DNA from: Microbacterium lacus | GTDB lineage: Bacteria > Actinomycetota > Actinomycetes > Actinomycetales > Microbacteriaceae | Reading direction: 5' to 3' | NCBI RefSeq assembly: GCF_039531105.1 | Contig: NZ_BAAAPK010000001.1 | Span: 930,001-994,000, forward strand | Length of the DNA stretch: 64,000 nt | Shown here: positions 1 through 9,476 of the stretch, piece by piece | How the letters are laid out: the number at the start of each line of letters is the position of its first letter | Numbering within the stretch: the stretch's first letter is position 1 | The notes under the pieces: generated by a model | The model's database searches: none | Seen by the model: the letters and a program-made list of their open reading frames with translations, nothing else | What the model was told of the DNA's origin: nothing | Made by a program: the position numbers and the translations under genes

Positions 1-1419
1 GCGCCCCGCCGCATCCGGATGGCGGCGATCGAGCTCGAAGCCGCCGAGGCCGCGATCATCGAGGACGACGACCTCGACGCGCAGCTGCGGTACGCGACGG
101 CGCTCGCCGATTACGCGGATGCCGGCGGCTACGAGCACGAGACCGTCTGGGATCAGTGCACGGTGGCCGCACTCGGCGTCCCCTTCGAACGCGCGCGGTT
201 CCGCGAGCTCACTTCGCTGTCGGGTGGGGAGCAGAAGCGACTCGTGCTCGAGGCGCTGCTGCGGGGACCCGACGACGTGCTGCTGCTCGACGAGCCCGAC
301 AACTACCTGGATGTCCCGGGCAAGCGATGGCTGGAAGAGCAACTGCGCAGCACGACCAAGACGGTGCTGCTCGTCTCGCACGATCGCGAGCTGCTCGCGC
401 GCGGCGCGGACCGCATCGTGACTCTCGAGACCGGCGCGGCCGGGAGCACCGCCTGGGTGCACGGCGGCAGCTTCGCGACCTACCATCGGGCACGCATCGA
501 CCGGATGAATCGGCTCGACGAGCTGCGGCGCCGCTGGGACGAGCAGCACACCAAGCTCACGGCGCTCGTGGCGGCCTTGAAGGTCAAGGCGACCTCGAGC
601 GACGAGTTCGCCTCGCGCTACCGGGCCGCCCAGACCCGGCTCGCGAAGTTCGAGCAGGCCGGCCCGCCCGAGGAACGGCCGCCCGAGCAGGATATCCAGC
701 TGCGACTGCGCGGAGCGCGCACCGGCAAGCGCGCGGTGATCGCGGAGCGACTCGAGCTCACCGGTCTCATGAAGCCCTTCGACCTCGAAGTCTGGTTCGG
801 TGACCGCGTCGCCGTGCTCGGATCCAACGGCTCGGGCAAGTCGCACTTCCTCCGTCTCCTGGCCCGCGGCGGCACCGGCCCCGACACCCGCCTCGGACAC
901 GTCACCTCCGCCGGCGCGAACCTGGAGAAGGTCGCGCACACGGGCCGTGCCACCCTGGGCGCGCGCGTCGTCCCCGGCTGGTTCGCCCAGACCCACCGGC
1001 ATCCCGAGTTCCTCGGCCGCACGCTTCTCGAGCTGCTCCATCGTGGCGACGAGAACCGACCTGGACTGCCGAGGGATGCCGCGAGCTCGGCCCTGGATCG
1101 CTACGGCCTCGTCGGTCAGGCGCAGCAGAGCTTCGAGACGCTCTCGGGTGGGCAGCAGGCGCGGTTCCAGATCCTGCTGCTCGAGCTGTCGGGCACCACG
1201 CTGCTGCTGCTGGACGAGCCGACCGACAACCTCGACCTCGCCTCGGCTGAGGCACTCGAGCGGTCGCTGGCCCTCTTCGAGGGGACGGTGCTCGCCGTCA
1301 CGCACGACCGCTGGTTCGCGCGATCGTTCGACCGGTTCCTCGTGTTCGGCGCCGACGGTGCGGTGTACGAGTCCGACGAGCCGGTCTGGGACGAGGAGCG
1401 CGTGACCCGCGCGCGGTGA
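1..1419 (+). CDS. ABC-F family ATPase, 5' end missing
   Basis: The window opens inside this gene; the frame is open from base 1, so the first Walker A lies outside. Visible parts of the first nucleotide-binding domain are the signature LSGGEQ (217-234) and Walker B with DEPDNYLD (about 286-312). A basic, helical linker follows, then a second domain with Walker A GSNGSGKS (820-843), signature LSGGQQ (1141-1158) and Walker B LLLDEPTDNLD. Two domains in one chain without membrane segments define the ABC-F class, whose members act on ribosomes (translation factors or antibiotic protection) rather than in transport. The sequence does not tell which. It converges on the MFS gene downstream. Confidence 0.9.
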   Translation, partial: APRRIRMAAIELEAAEAAIIEDDDLDAQLRYATALADYADAGGYEHETVWDQCTVAALGVPFERARFRELTSLSGGEQKRLVLEALLRGPDDVLLLDEPDNYLDVPGKRWLEEQLRSTTKTVLLVSHDRELLARGADRIVTLETGAAGSTAWVHGGSFATYHRARIDRMNRLDELRRRWDEQHTKLTALVAALKVKATSSDEFASRYRAAQTRLAKFEQAGPPEERPPEQDIQLRLRGARTGKRAVIAERLELTGLMKPFDLEVWFGDRVAVLGSNGSGKSHFLRLLARGGTGPDTRLGHVTSAGANLEKVAHTGRATLGARVVPGWFAQTHRHPEFLGRTLLELLHRGDENRPGLPRDAASSALDRYGLVGQAQQSFETLSGGQQARFQILLLELSGTTLLLLDEPTDNLDLASAEALERSLALFEGTVLAVTHDRWFARSFDRFLVFGADGAVYESDEPVWDEERVTRAR

Positions 1420-1478
1420 AGGCGGTCAGTGCAGGCGGAAGTCGCCGCCTCTGCGCGGAACGGCCGGGCGTCGACGGG

Positions 1479-2939
1479 TCAGGCCCTGACGAGCTCGGGT
1501 GAAGCGGATGCCGGCCCCTCGGCATCCGTCTCGTCACCGGCGGCGTCGGTCGACGAGCGACCCGCCGGCAGCCACAGTGCGACGACCATCCCGACGAGCA
1601 GCACCACTGCTCCGACGAGGACTGCCGGCCGCGCCGCATCCACATAGAGGTCGGGGCGCAGCTCGCCGCCGGCGCCGACGAAGATCGCGGTCATCACCGC
1701 GGTGCCGAGGGCGAGGCCGATCTCTCGGATGGTCGAGTTGACTCCCGATGCCTTCGCGTGATCGATCATGCCGAGGGTCGCCAGCAGCGCGGTCGCCGAG
1801 GGTGCGAACACCAGGCCCATCCCGACGCCGGCCAGGATGAACGGCGCGACGAGCTGGGCGTAGGCCAGATCGGTCGACATCGTGACGGCGATCCAGAACA
1901 GGGCCACCGCTTGCAGCCCGAGCCCGGCGACCATGAGCACCCGGGTGCCCACGCGCGGAGCGATGAAGCCCGCGAGCGGTGCGACGAACATCGGGGCGAG
2001 CGTCCACGGTGTCGTCTGCACGGCCGCTTCGAGCGGCGTGGAGCCCTGCACGACCTGCATGTACTGGATCAGGATGAACACGGCCCCGAACGTCCCGAAG
2101 CTGAACGCGAAGCCCACGATGTTCGTCACCGAGAACGAGCGGTCCCCGAACAGGCGGAGCGGAATGAGGGGCGCCTTCGCTCGGGCCTGCCAGAGCACGA
2201 ACACGATCAGCAGCACGACAGCGCCGACGATCTCGGCGATCACGCCCGCCGAGCCCCAGCCGTCGTCGTTGCCGCGCACGATGGCGTGCACCAGAGCGAG
2301 CACGGCCGTCCCGGCGAGAACCGCACCCGCGATGTCGATGCGCGCACGCCGGCCGAAGTCGTTGTTCAGGACGACGAAGGCGAGCGGCATCGCGATCAGG
2401 GCGACCGGCACGTTGATCCAGAAGATCGCCTGCCAGCTCCAGCCCTCCATCACCGCACCGCCGACGAGGGGTCCGACCGCGACGCCGAGACCCGAGATCC
2501 CGCCCCAGATGCCGATCGCGAGCGGTCGCCGCTCGGGAGCAACCCCGCCCGAGATGAGGGCGAGCGACAGGGGGAGCACGCCGGCGGCGCCGAAGCCCTG
2601 CAGCGCGCGTGCGCCGATCAGCTGCGCGGGGTCGGTGCTGAGAGCTGCGAGCGCCGAGCCGACCCCGAAGATCGCGATGCCGATCAGGAACACCGTCCGG
2701 CGGCCGAACCGGTCGCCCAGCGCCGCCGCGACGAGGATCATGCTCGCGAACGACAGCGTGTACGCGTTCACGAACCATTGGAGCTCCTCGACGGACGCAC
2801 CGAGCCGATCGTGGAGGACGGGCAGGGCATTGGTCATGACGAGGTTGTCGAGGGTCGCCATGAACATCGGCAGGGATGCCGCGAGCACGACGAGTCCGAA
2901 GGCCCGGCGTCGGGTCGTGCGGGGAGTGAGGAGAGCCAT
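1479..2939 (-). CDS. MFS drug/solute exporter, DHA2 (EmrB/QacA) type
   Basis: The 486-residue protein has the major facilitator layout expected for the 14-helix DHA2 group: an N-terminal helix with MATLDNLVMTNALPVL, the loop motif GDRFGRRTVFLIG and the motif-C-like GPLVGGAVMEGWSWQAIFWINVP. It likely exports a drug or toxic metabolite with proton antiport. I chose the ATG at 2939 because AAAGGG stands just upstream and the protein then starts right before helix 1; a longer frame exists but would add 90 non-family residues. It is divergent from a TetR gene and two matching palindromes lie in the gap, so local repression with induction by ligand is likely. The substrate is unknown. Confidence 0.92.
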   Translation of the reverse strand: MALLTPRTTRRRAFGLVVLAASLPMFMATLDNLVMTNALPVLHDRLGASVEELQWFVNAYTLSFASMILVAAALGDRFGRRTVFLIGIAIFGVGSALAALSTDPAQLIGARALQGFGAAGVLPLSLALISGGVAPERRPLAIGIWGGISGLGVAVGPLVGGAVMEGWSWQAIFWINVPVALIAMPLAFVVLNNDFGRRARIDIAGAVLAGTAVLALVHAIVRGNDDGWGSAGVIAEIVGAVVLLIVFVLWQARAKAPLIPLRLFGDRSFSVTNIVGFAFSFGTFGAVFILIQYMQVVQGSTPLEAAVQTTPWTLAPMFVAPLAGFIAPRVGTRVLMVAGLGLQAVALFWIAVTMSTDLAYAQLVAPFILAGVGMGLVFAPSATALLATLGMIDHAKASGVNSTIREIGLALGTAVMTAIFVGAGGELRPDLYVDAARPAVLVGAVVLLVGMVVALWLPAGRSSTDAAGDETDAEGPASASPELVRA

Positions 2940-2962
2940 GACGGACCCTTTCGATGATTGTT

Positions 2963-3012
2963 GTAATCGAATGATTACCAAGATGGGGCAACTGTAGTAA
3001 TCGACTGATAAC
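2963..3012. promoter_or_regulatory. Two TetR-type operators between MFS and TetR genes
   Basis: GTAATC-gaat-GATTAC at 2963-2978 is a perfect 6-bp palindrome with a 4-bp centre. GTAATC-gact-GATAAC at 2997-3012 is the same box with one mismatch. Centres are 34 bp apart. The second box touches the regulator's start codon; the first lies about 24 bp upstream of the exporter start. This fits one repressor controlling both promoters. Confidence 0.75.
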
Positions 3013-3657
3013 ATGTCAAGCGTGGGTGCGAACAGGATCGACGACGCGGATGCCGGTACCGAGACCAAGGGCCGGATGAGCTCCGACGAGCGACGCGAGC
3101 AGATCGTCGAAGCCGCGATCGCCGTGTTCGGAGCCAAGGGATATGTGGGCACCACGACCGACGACGTCGCCCGTGCGGCATCCGTCTCCCAGCCGTATGT
3201 CGTGCGGCTGTTCGGCACGAAGGAGAACCTGTTCCTCGCGGCTCTCGGCAGCGCGCTCGATCGTCTTCTCGCCGCCTTCCGCAGCGCGCCGGCCGTCTCG
3301 GACCCGCACGCGCGCGGCGAGCTGATGGGGCAGACCTACCTGAACCTGCTCGAGGTGCGCGGTCTGCACCAGATCCTTTCCCAGGCGTTCCTGCTCGGCG
3401 CGCACCCGGTCATCGGGCCCGCCGCCCGCGGCGGCTTCGCCCAGGTGTGGCACTTCCTGCGCGATGAGGCGGGGTTCTCTCCGGAAGACGCGCAGAAGTT
3501 CCTCGCGACGGGCATGCTCATCAACACGATGGTGGGCCTGCGCATGACAGAGGAGTACGGCAGGGATGCCGGCATGACCGAGCTGTTCGACGAGTGCTTC
3601 CCCGTCAGCATCCAGATGGTGCTCGACGAGGCACCGCGCGTCGATGAGCCCTGGTGA
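3013..3657 (+). CDS. TetR family regulator of the divergent MFS exporter
   Basis: The 214-residue protein has a TetR N-terminal helix-turn-helix (about residues 28-75: ERREQIVEAAIAVFGAKGY, then DDVARAASVSQPYVVRLFG) and a helical ligand-binding C-terminal half. Its position back-to-back with the MFS gene and the two operator copies between them point to ligand-responsive repression of exporter and self. No Shine-Dalgarno precedes the ATG at 3013, and a box TCGACT stands exactly 6 nt upstream, so the transcript may be leaderless. An internal ATG at residue 22 with AGGG upstream is the alternative start. Confidence 0.9.
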   Translation: MSSVGANRIDDADAGTETKGRMSSDERREQIVEAAIAVFGAKGYVGTTTDDVARAASVSQPYVVRLFGTKENLFLAALGSALDRLLAAFRSAPAVSDPHARGELMGQTYLNLLEVRGLHQILSQAFLLGAHPVIGPAARGGFAQVWHFLRDEAGFSPEDAQKFLATGMLINTMVGLRMTEEYGRDAGMTELFDECFPVSIQMVLDEAPRVDEPW

Positions 3658-3685
3658 GCGCCCGCATCGCCGCGAGCGCCCCGGG

Positions 3686-3691
3686 TAGGCT
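3686..3691 (+). promoter_or_regulatory. -10 box TAGGCT, leaderless start of guaB3
   Basis: TAGGCT ends exactly 6 nt before the GTG at 3698, the spacing that recurs at nine other genes in this window. It predicts transcription starting at the start codon. Confidence 0.55.
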
Positions 3692-3697
3692 GAGGAC

Positions 3698-4822
3698 GTG
3701 AGCATGGAGATCGAGATCGGTCGCGCGAAGCGCGCGCGTCGCGCCTACACGTTCGACGACATCGCCGTCGTGCCGTCCCGGCGCACGCGCAACCCGGAAG
3801 ACGTGTCCACCGCGTGGACGATCGACGCGTTCCCGTTCGACATCCCGGTGCTCGGCGCGCCGATGGACTCCGTCGTGAGCCCGACCACGGCGATCGTGCT
3901 CGGCCAGCTCGGTGGGCTCGGCGTCCTCGACCTCGAAGGGCTGTGGACGCGCTACGAGAACCCCGAACCGCACCTCGAGGAGATCGCCTCGCTCGACGAC
4001 GCGACGGCGACGCGCCGCATGCAGGAGCTGTACGCCGAGCCGATCAAGCCCGAGCTCGTGCGCGATCGACTGGCGGAGATCCGCGCGGCCGGGGTGACGG
4101 TCGCCGGGGCACTCACGCCGCAGCGCACGCAGGAGCTCTATGGGACGGTCGTCGCGGCCGGCGTCGACCTGTTCGTCATCCGCGGCACGACGGTCTCGGC
4201 CGAGCACGTCTCGTCGGTGGACCAGCCGCTGAACCTCAAGAAATTCATCTACGACCTCGACGTCCCGGTGATCGTCGGCGGCGCCTCGACGTATACGGCG
4301 GCCCTTCACCTCATGCGCACCGGCGCCGCGGGTGTGCTCGTCGGCTTCGGCGGCGGGGCCGCGTCCACGACGCGCGCGACGCTCGGCATCCACGCCCCGA
4401 TGGCCACCGCCGTCTCGGACGTCGCCGGGGCGCGCCGCGACTACCTCGACGAGTCCGGCGGGCGCTACGTGCACGTGATCGCCGACGGCGGCGTAGGCAC
4501 GTCGGGCGACATCGTGAAGGCGCTGGCGATGGGGGCGGATGCCGTCATGCTCGGCGTCGCCCTCTCACGCGCGACCGACGCGCCGGGTCGCGGGTTCCAC
4601 TGGGGACCGGAGGCGCACCACCCCAAGCTCCCGCGCGGGCACCGCGTGCGCGTGGACCAGGTGACGACGCTCGAGTCGATCCTGTACGGCCCGGCGCCGG
4701 TCGCCGACGGCACCGCGAATCTCATCGGGGCGTTGAAGAAGTCGATGGCCACCACGGGATACTCCGATCTCAAGGAGTTCCAGCGGGTCGACGTCGTGGT
4801 CGCGCCGTACAGCACGGGATGA
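3698..4822 (+). CDS. guaB3: GuaB3 family IMP dehydrogenase-related protein
   Basis: The 374-residue TIM-barrel protein has the IMPDH/GMPR fold: APMDSVVSP near the N-terminus and the phosphate-binding stretch [18 protein letters not shown]. It lacks the CBS domain pair of true IMP dehydrogenase and belongs to the actinobacterial GuaB3 group. In the active-site loop, where IMPDH has GSICTTR, this protein has GAASTTR, so the catalytic cysteine is replaced by serine. Normal IMP dehydrogenation is therefore doubtful; a regulatory or reductase-like role in guanine nucleotide metabolism is possible. It overlaps SURF1 by 4 bases, and guaA follows two genes later. Start GTG 3698 fits the -10 box; ATG 3704 is an alternative. 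Confidence 0.88.
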   Translation: MSMEIEIGRAKRARRAYTFDDIAVVPSRRTRNPEDVSTAWTIDAFPFDIPVLGAPMDSVVSPTTAIVLGQLGGLGVLDLEGLWTRYENPEPHLEEIASLDDATATRRMQELYAEPIKPELVRDRLAEIRAAGVTVAGALTPQRTQELYGTVVAAGVDLFVIRGTTVSAEHVSSVDQPLNLKKFIYDLDVPVIVGGASTYTAALHLMRTGAAGVLVGFGGGAASTTRATLGIHAPMATAVSDVAGARRDYLDESGGRYVHVIADGGVGTSGDIVKALAMGADAVMLGVALSRATDAPGRGFHWGPEAHHPKLPRGHRVRVDQVTTLESILYGPAPVADGTANLIGALKKSMATTGYSDLKEFQRVDVVVAPYSTG

Positions 4823-5676
4823 GTTCCCCCGACGCGGACGTCGTGCCGCCGGACGAGGTCTTCCCGCCGACGCTGCGCGAAGTCATGCTGCGCCCGCGGT
4901 GGATCGGCGTGCTCGCGCTCTGCCTCGTGATCGCGGGCGTCTTCGCGTGGCTCGGCCAGTGGCAGCTCGGTCGCGCGCTGCAGTCGAACCCGATTCCTCC
5001 CGGTGCGACCGAGGTCGTGCAGCCGCTCGCCGATGTCGCCGCGCCGGGGGAGTACGTGCCCGAGCCGCTCGTCGGCCAGCGCGTCACCGCGACCGGCACG
5101 TGGATCCCCGGCGACTTCATCGTCGTCTCTTCCCGCTTCAACGACGGCGCCGAGGGCTACTGGGTGACGGGCCAGTTCCGCATCGCCGAGGAGGTGCCCG
5201 CCCAGCCGGTGTCGGTCGCGGTCGCGATCGGGTGGGTGCCCACGCGGGAGGAGGCGCTCGCCGCGGCTGCGGAGCTCGAGGAGCAGGCCCGCGCGGCGGG
5301 GTCCGACGACGCGCCGCTCGCGATCACCGGGCGCCTGATCTCGGACGAGGGGCCGGTCCCGCCCTCGCGCGCCGGCGACCCTCTCGAGCTCACCCGCATG
5401 TCGCCCGCGGCGCTGCTGTCGCGCTGGCACGACGTGGCGGGACTCGACGTCTACCGCGCGTACATCGCCGCGGAGGTTCCGCTGGCCGGCCTGCAGGCGA
5501 TCTCCTCACCCGCACCGGCGGACGCGCCGCTGAACTGGCTCAACATCTTCTACGCACTCGAGTGGGCGGTCTTCGCCGGCTTCGCGTTCTACCTCTGGTA
5601 TCGCCTCGCCCGGGACGCGTGGGAGAAAGAGGTCGAGGACCTCGAGGACGCCCAGGCGGCGGCCGAGGACGCCTAG
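4819..5676 (+). CDS. SURF1 family cytochrome oxidase assembly protein
   Basis: The 285-residue protein has the SURF1 layout: one membrane helix near residues 27-47 ([20 protein letters not shown]), a large outer domain with [15 protein letters not shown], and a second helix near the C-terminus ([20 protein letters not shown]). SURF1 proteins help insert heme a into cytochrome c oxidase. The start ATG overlaps the guaB3 stop as ATGA, so translation is coupled. The acidic tail ([17 protein letters not shown]) is common in actinobacterial members. Confidence 0.9.
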   Translation: MSSPDADVVPPDEVFPPTLREVMLRPRWIGVLALCLVIAGVFAWLGQWQLGRALQSNPIPPGATEVVQPLADVAAPGEYVPEPLVGQRVTATGTWIPGDFIVVSSRFNDGAEGYWVTGQFRIAEEVPAQPVSVAVAIGWVPTREEALAAAAELEEQARAAGSDDAPLAITGRLISDEGPVPPSRAGDPLELTRMSPAALLSRWHDVAGLDVYRAYIAAEVPLAGLQAISSPAPADAPLNWLNIFYALEWAVFAGFAFYLWYRLARDAWEKEVEDLEDAQAAAEDA

Positions 5677-5685
5677 GCCCGCGGG

Positions 5686-5691
5686 TAGACT
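5686..5691 (+). promoter_or_regulatory. -10 box TAGACT, leaderless start of the DUF3817 gene
   Basis: TAGACT ends exactly 6 nt before the ATG at 5698. It suggests an internal promoter between SURF1 and the DUF3817-guaA pair. Confidence 0.55.
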
Positions 5692-5697
5692 GGAGCC

Positions 5698-6228
5698 ATG
5701 CCGCGCGCTCCCAAACTCGCCACGTTTCCGGCGATCCGCGGAGCGCTGAAGTTCTACGAGATCTGCTCCACGATCACCGGTATCGGCCTGCTGCTGCTGG
5801 TCACCGAGATGATCCTGAAGTACACCCCGCTGCACGTCGAGCTGTTCGTCGGCGGATCGGGTGGAGCGGTGTGGTTCGCACCGGTCATTGCGGGTGCGGA
5901 CTGCCAGTGGTGGTCGCTGTTCCTGCCGATGACGAACGCGTGCGAAATGACCTCGGTGGGCGACGGCTTCAACGTCTCGCAGTTCATCCTGGTCGCGCAC
6001 GGCTGGTTCTACGTCGTGTACCTGTTCTCGTGCTTCCGCATCTGGAGCCTCATGCGCTGGCCGTTCCCGCGGTTCATCGTCCTGGCGCTTGGCGGCATCG
6101 TGCCGTTCCTGTCGTTCTTCATGGAGGCGCGCGTCGCCCGCGAGGTGCGCCGCTACCTCGACGAGCGGGAAGCCGCCGAGACGGCATCCGATTCATCCAC
6201 CGTCCCCGCTTCGGAAGGTTCCCGGTGA
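5698..6228 (+). CDS. DUF3817 integral membrane protein
   Basis: The 176-residue protein has about three membrane helices: after [20 protein letters not shown], around [20 protein letters not shown], and [20 protein letters not shown]. This is the DUF3817 pattern, often found beside SURF1 or guaA in actinobacteria and of unknown function. A polar extracytoplasmic loop with two cysteines (DCQ and NAC) lies between helices 1 and 2 and could form a disulfide; this is longer than in minimal DUF3817 proteins. The stop overlaps the guaA start (GTGA). Confidence 0.8.
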   Translation: MPRAPKLATFPAIRGALKFYEICSTITGIGLLLLVTEMILKYTPLHVELFVGGSGGAVWFAPVIAGADCQWWSLFLPMTNACEMTSVGDGFNVSQFILVAHGWFYVVYLFSCFRIWSLMRWPFPRFIVLALGGIVPFLSFFMEARVAREVRRYLDEREAAETASDSSTVPASEGSR

Positions 6229-7808
6229 CCGAGAAAACCGAGACGAGTCAGCGCCCGGCGCTCGTCGTCGACTTCGGCGCGCAGTACGCGCAGCTGATCG
6301 CCCGGCGCGTGCGCGAAGCGGGCGTGTACAGCGAGATCGTGCCGCACACCGCGACCGCCGCCGAGATCGCCGCGAAGAACCCCGTCGCGCTCATCCTCTC
6401 CGGCGGCCCGTCATCGGTGTACGAGCCGGGCGCGCCGACCCTCGACCCCGGCGTGTTCGAGCTCGGTGTGCCGACGCTCGGCATCTGCTACGGATTCCAG
6501 GTCATGGCGCAGGCGCTCGGCGGCGAGGTCGCGAACACCGGGCTGCGTGAATACGGCGCGACGGATGCCGCCCTCGCCGGTGACGGCGGCGTGCTGCTGG
6601 CCGGGCAGCCGGCGGAGCAGAACGTGTGGATGAGCCACGGGGATCAGGTCTCGCAGGCTCCCGAAGGTTTCGACGTGCTGGCCTCGACCTCGGCGACGCG
6701 GGTCGCCGCGTTCGCGAGCGACGAGCGGCGCATGTACGGCGTGCAGTGGCACCCCGAGGTCAAGCACAGCGATTTCGGGCAGCGCGTGATCGAGAACTTC
6801 CTGCACCGCGGGGCCGGCCTCGCCGCCGACTGGAACAGCGGGAACGTGATCGCCGAGCAGGTGGCGCGCATCCGCGAGCAGGTCGGCACGGGCCGCGTGA
6901 TCTGCGGGCTGTCCGGCGGCGTGGACTCCGCGGTCGCGGCGGCGCTCGTGCACGAGGCCGTCGGCGACCAGCTCGTCTGCATCTTCGTGGACCACGGGCT
7001 GCTGCGCAAGAACGAGCGCGAGCAGGTCGAGCAGGACTACGTGGCCTCCACCGGCGTACGCCTGGTCACGATCGACGCGCGCGAGCAGTTCCTGACGGCA
7101 CTCGCGGGGGTGAGCGACCCCGAGCAGAAGCGCAAGATCATCGGCCGCGAGTTCATCCGCTCGTTCGAGGCGGCCGAGAAGGAGCTCGTGGCCGAGGCCG
7201 CCGCGGACGGCGAGCCGATCCGCTTCCTCGTGCAGGGAACCCTGTACCCCGACGTCGTCGAATCCGGCGGGGGCACGGGCACGGCCAACATCAAGTCGCA
7301 CCACAACGTCGGCGGACTCCCGGAAGACCTGCAGTTCGAACTCGTCGAGCCGCTGCGGACCCTCTTCAAGGATGAGGTCCGCGCGATCGGCCGCGAACTG
7401 GGTCTACCGGAAGTGATCGTCGGACGCCAGCCGTTTCCGGGGCCCGGCCTCGGCATCCGGATCGTCGGTGAGGTCACCGCTGACCGTCTCGAGATTCTGC
7501 GTGACGCCGACGCGATCGCCCGTGAAGAGCTGACCCGCGCGGGGCTCGATGCCGATATCTGGCAGTGCCCGGTCGTTCTGCTCGCGGATGTCCGCTCGGT
7601 CGGCGTGCAGGGCGACGGCCGCACGTACGGTCACCCGATCGTGCTGCGACCGGTGTCGTCCGAGGACGCGATGACCGCCGACTGGACCCGCCTGCCCTAC
7701 GACGTCCTCGCGCGGATCTCGAACCGCATCACGAACGAGGTCCGCGAGGTCAATCGCGTCGTGCTCGATGTGACCTCCAAGCCGCCGGGGACGATCGAGT
7801 GGGAGTGA
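6225..7808 (+). CDS. guaA: GMP synthase, glutamine-hydrolysing
   Basis: The 527-residue enzyme makes GMP from XMP, glutamine and ATP. The N-terminal glutaminase domain has [16 protein letters not shown], the nucleophile in GICYGFQ and the His-Glu pair in QWHPEVKHS. The ATP-pyrophosphatase domain follows with the P-loop [15 protein letters not shown], then the dimerisation domain ending in [11 protein letters not shown]. Length and order are canonical. Start GTG 6225 overlaps the upstream stop. It ends just before a 20-bp-period repeat array. Confidence 0.98.
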   Translation: MTEKTETSQRPALVVDFGAQYAQLIARRVREAGVYSEIVPHTATAAEIAAKNPVALILSGGPSSVYEPGAPTLDPGVFELGVPTLGICYGFQVMAQALGGEVANTGLREYGATDAALAGDGGVLLAGQPAEQNVWMSHGDQVSQAPEGFDVLASTSATRVAAFASDERRMYGVQWHPEVKHSDFGQRVIENFLHRGAGLAADWNSGNVIAEQVARIREQVGTGRVICGLSGGVDSAVAAALVHEAVGDQLVCIFVDHGLLRKNEREQVEQDYVASTGVRLVTIDAREQFLTALAGVSDPEQKRKIIGREFIRSFEAAEKELVAEAAADGEPIRFLVQGTLYPDVVESGGGTGTANIKSHHNVGGLPEDLQFELVEPLRTLFKDEVRAIGRELGLPEVIVGRQPFPGPGLGIRIVGEVTADRLEILRDADAIAREELTRAGLDADIWQCPVVLLADVRSVGVQGDGRTYGHPIVLRPVSSEDAMTADWTRLPYDVLARISNRITNEVREVNRVVLDVTSKPPGTIEWE

Positions 7809-7844
7809 CCCGGTAGCACCGCGCGCCGCTCCCCGGCTTTCCGG

Positions 7845-7984
7845 TTCCCGCCGAGGTGGTGGGTTTCCCGCCGAGATGGTGGGTTTCCCGCCGAGGTGGT
7901 GGGCACCATCTCGGCGAGAGAGGGACCGTCTTGGCGAGAGAGGGACCATCTCGGGGGGAGAGGGACCGTCTCGGCGGGAGGGAG
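7845..7984. repeat. 20-bp-period repeat array that flips strand midway
   Basis: Seven consecutive 20-nt units. Three read TTCCCGCCGAGRTGGTGGGY (from 7845, 7865, 7885); the next four are the reverse complement type ACCRTCTYGGCGRGAGAGGG (from 7905, 7925, 7945, 7965). There are no spacers between units. The head-to-head layout allows a long hairpin in RNA or cruciform DNA. The same unit and period recur at 44611-44790. It lies between guaA and the glycosyltransferase and may end guaA transcription. Confidence 0.85.
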
Positions 7985-8001
7985 AGGGGCAGGATGGGGG
8001 T

Positions 8002-9396
8002 GTGAGCGAATTCCCGGATGCCGAATACCTCGTGCTCTCGAGCCGTCTCATCCCCGATCGTGACGGCGGGTACACCCTGGCGACCCTCGCCCGGGCCCGC
8101 CAGATGGCCGCTGCCGGTGTCCATGAGGGCCGTGGTCCACTGCTGCTGACCCTGGACCCCGGCACGCCCGAGGAGCATGCCCGCCACCGTGCCGCGTTCG
8201 CGGGCCGCGACCTCGTGCTGCACCCCGACCGCATGCGCAACCTGTTCGACGAGGCCGCGGCGCCCCATGGCGGCGCGGCCGCCTGGATCCGCGCGGCCGC
8301 CGAGCCCGGCGCGCCCGATCCGGCGCTCGAGTACCGCAGGGTCTCGGACACGGAGGGTCGTCCGGTCCTCGGTCTCCCGGTCATCGCGGGCGACCCCGAC
8401 TGGCACGTCGCCACGGCACCGGTCGCCGCGTACGACGAGCGCGGCCACGTCGCCGGGGTCCTCGAGGGATTCGGGGCGCTCTACCGGGCGTGGCTCGCCT
8501 ACGTCGTCGCGCAGCTGCGCGCGGGGGATGCCGACCGCCCGGTCGTCGTCATCTGCGAGTCCCGCCAACTGGGCGAGCTCCTGGCGGGCTGGGATGATCC
8601 GGCGCTGCGTCTCGTGCACGCGATCCACACGATCCACCTCGAGCCCCCGTTCACTCCGGACGCGCCGACCAACCCGCTGTGGTCGCGCTGGTTCAGTCTC
8701 GCCGAGCGCTTCGACGCCGTGCTCTGGCCGACCACGACCCAGCGCGCAGACGTGCAGGACCGGTTCGGCGCCTCCCCGGTGCACGTCGTCGTGCCGCACG
8801 CCGTCCCCTCCGCGGCATCCGTCACCCCGCTGTCGGATCGGGCTCCCGGCCGCGTCGTGATGCTGAACCGGCTCGCGCCCGGCAAGCGGGTGGACCACGC
8901 GATCCGCGCGTTCGCGGCCGTCGTGGCAGAGGTGCCGGGCGCGACCCTCGACGTCTTCGGCGAGGGCGCCGAGCATGCGTCGCTGCAGGCGCTGATCGAC
9001 GAGCTCGGACTCGACGCGCACGTCGCTCTGCGCGGGCTGACCGAGGACCCGGGCCGTGAGCTGGATGCGGCATCCGTGTTCCTGTCCACCTCCGCGTTCG
9101 AGGGGCAGGGGCTCTCGATCGCCGAGTCGCTCGCGCACGGGTGCCCGGTCGTCGCCTACGACGTGCGGTACGGGCCCCGCGACCTGCTGGCCTCGGGCGG
9201 CGGCGTGCTCGTTCCGGATGCCGACATCGACGCCCTCGCCGGCGCACTCGTCGAGGTGCTCGGTGACGTGGAGCGACGTGCGCGGCTCTCCGCGGAAGCG
9301 GTGGTCGCCGCCCGCGCCGTCGACCCCGCGCACGCGATGACCTCGCTCGCGCAGGCGGTGCACGACGTCCTGGGGCGCCCCTCCCGGAGGACGTGA
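8002..9396 (+). CDS. GT4 family glycosyltransferase
   Basis: The 464-residue protein has a GT-B fold. The C-terminal half carries the GT4 nucleotide-sugar site: VVMLNRLAPGKRVDHAIRAF, then FEGQGLSIAESLAHGCPVVAY with the conserved glutamates. The overall plan resembles TagE/Gtf1-type glucosyltransferases acting on poly(glycerol-phosphate) or protein acceptors, but the acceptor cannot be told here. Start GTG 8002 is supported by CAGGAT ending 6 nt upstream and a G-rich stretch between. It stands alone on its transcript, followed 80 nt later by the crtI-like gene. Confidence 0.85.
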   Translation: MSEFPDAEYLVLSSRLIPDRDGGYTLATLARARQMAAAGVHEGRGPLLLTLDPGTPEEHARHRAAFAGRDLVLHPDRMRNLFDEAAAPHGGAAAWIRAAAEPGAPDPALEYRRVSDTEGRPVLGLPVIAGDPDWHVATAPVAAYDERGHVAGVLEGFGALYRAWLAYVVAQLRAGDADRPVVVICESRQLGELLAGWDDPALRLVHAIHTIHLEPPFTPDAPTNPLWSRWFSLAERFDAVLWPTTTQRADVQDRFGASPVHVVVPHAVPSAASVTPLSDRAPGRVVMLNRLAPGKRVDHAIRAFAAVVAEVPGATLDVFGEGAEHASLQALIDELGLDAHVALRGLTEDPGRELDAASVFLSTSAFEGQGLSIAESLAHGCPVVAYDVRYGPRDLLASGGGVLVPDADIDALAGALVEVLGDVERRARLSAEAVVAARAVDPAHAMTSLAQAVHDVLGRPSRRT

Positions 9397-9464
9397 CCGG
9401 AACATCGGGGAAACCCCGGGGGAATCAGGGGGATCGAACCGCCCAGGCTGCCGCGCGGAGCGGA

Positions 9465-9470
9465 TATCGT
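9465..9470 (+). promoter_or_regulatory. -10 box TATCGT, leaderless start of the crtI-like gene
   Basis: TATCGT ends exactly 6 nt before the ATG at 9477. It defines the start: the frame is open farther upstream but without a family-like N-terminus. Confidence 0.5.
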
Positions 9471-9476
9471 GACCTC

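Noticed and set aside
1433..1450. Hairpin AGGCGG/CCGCCT as terminator after the ABC-F gene
   Set aside because: The stem is only 6 bp and without a T-run; in DNA this GC-rich such stems are expected by chance.
1758..2957. A 399-residue plus-strand frame opposite the MFS gene
   Set aside because: His/Asp/Arg-rich antisense shadow of the exporter; no family features.
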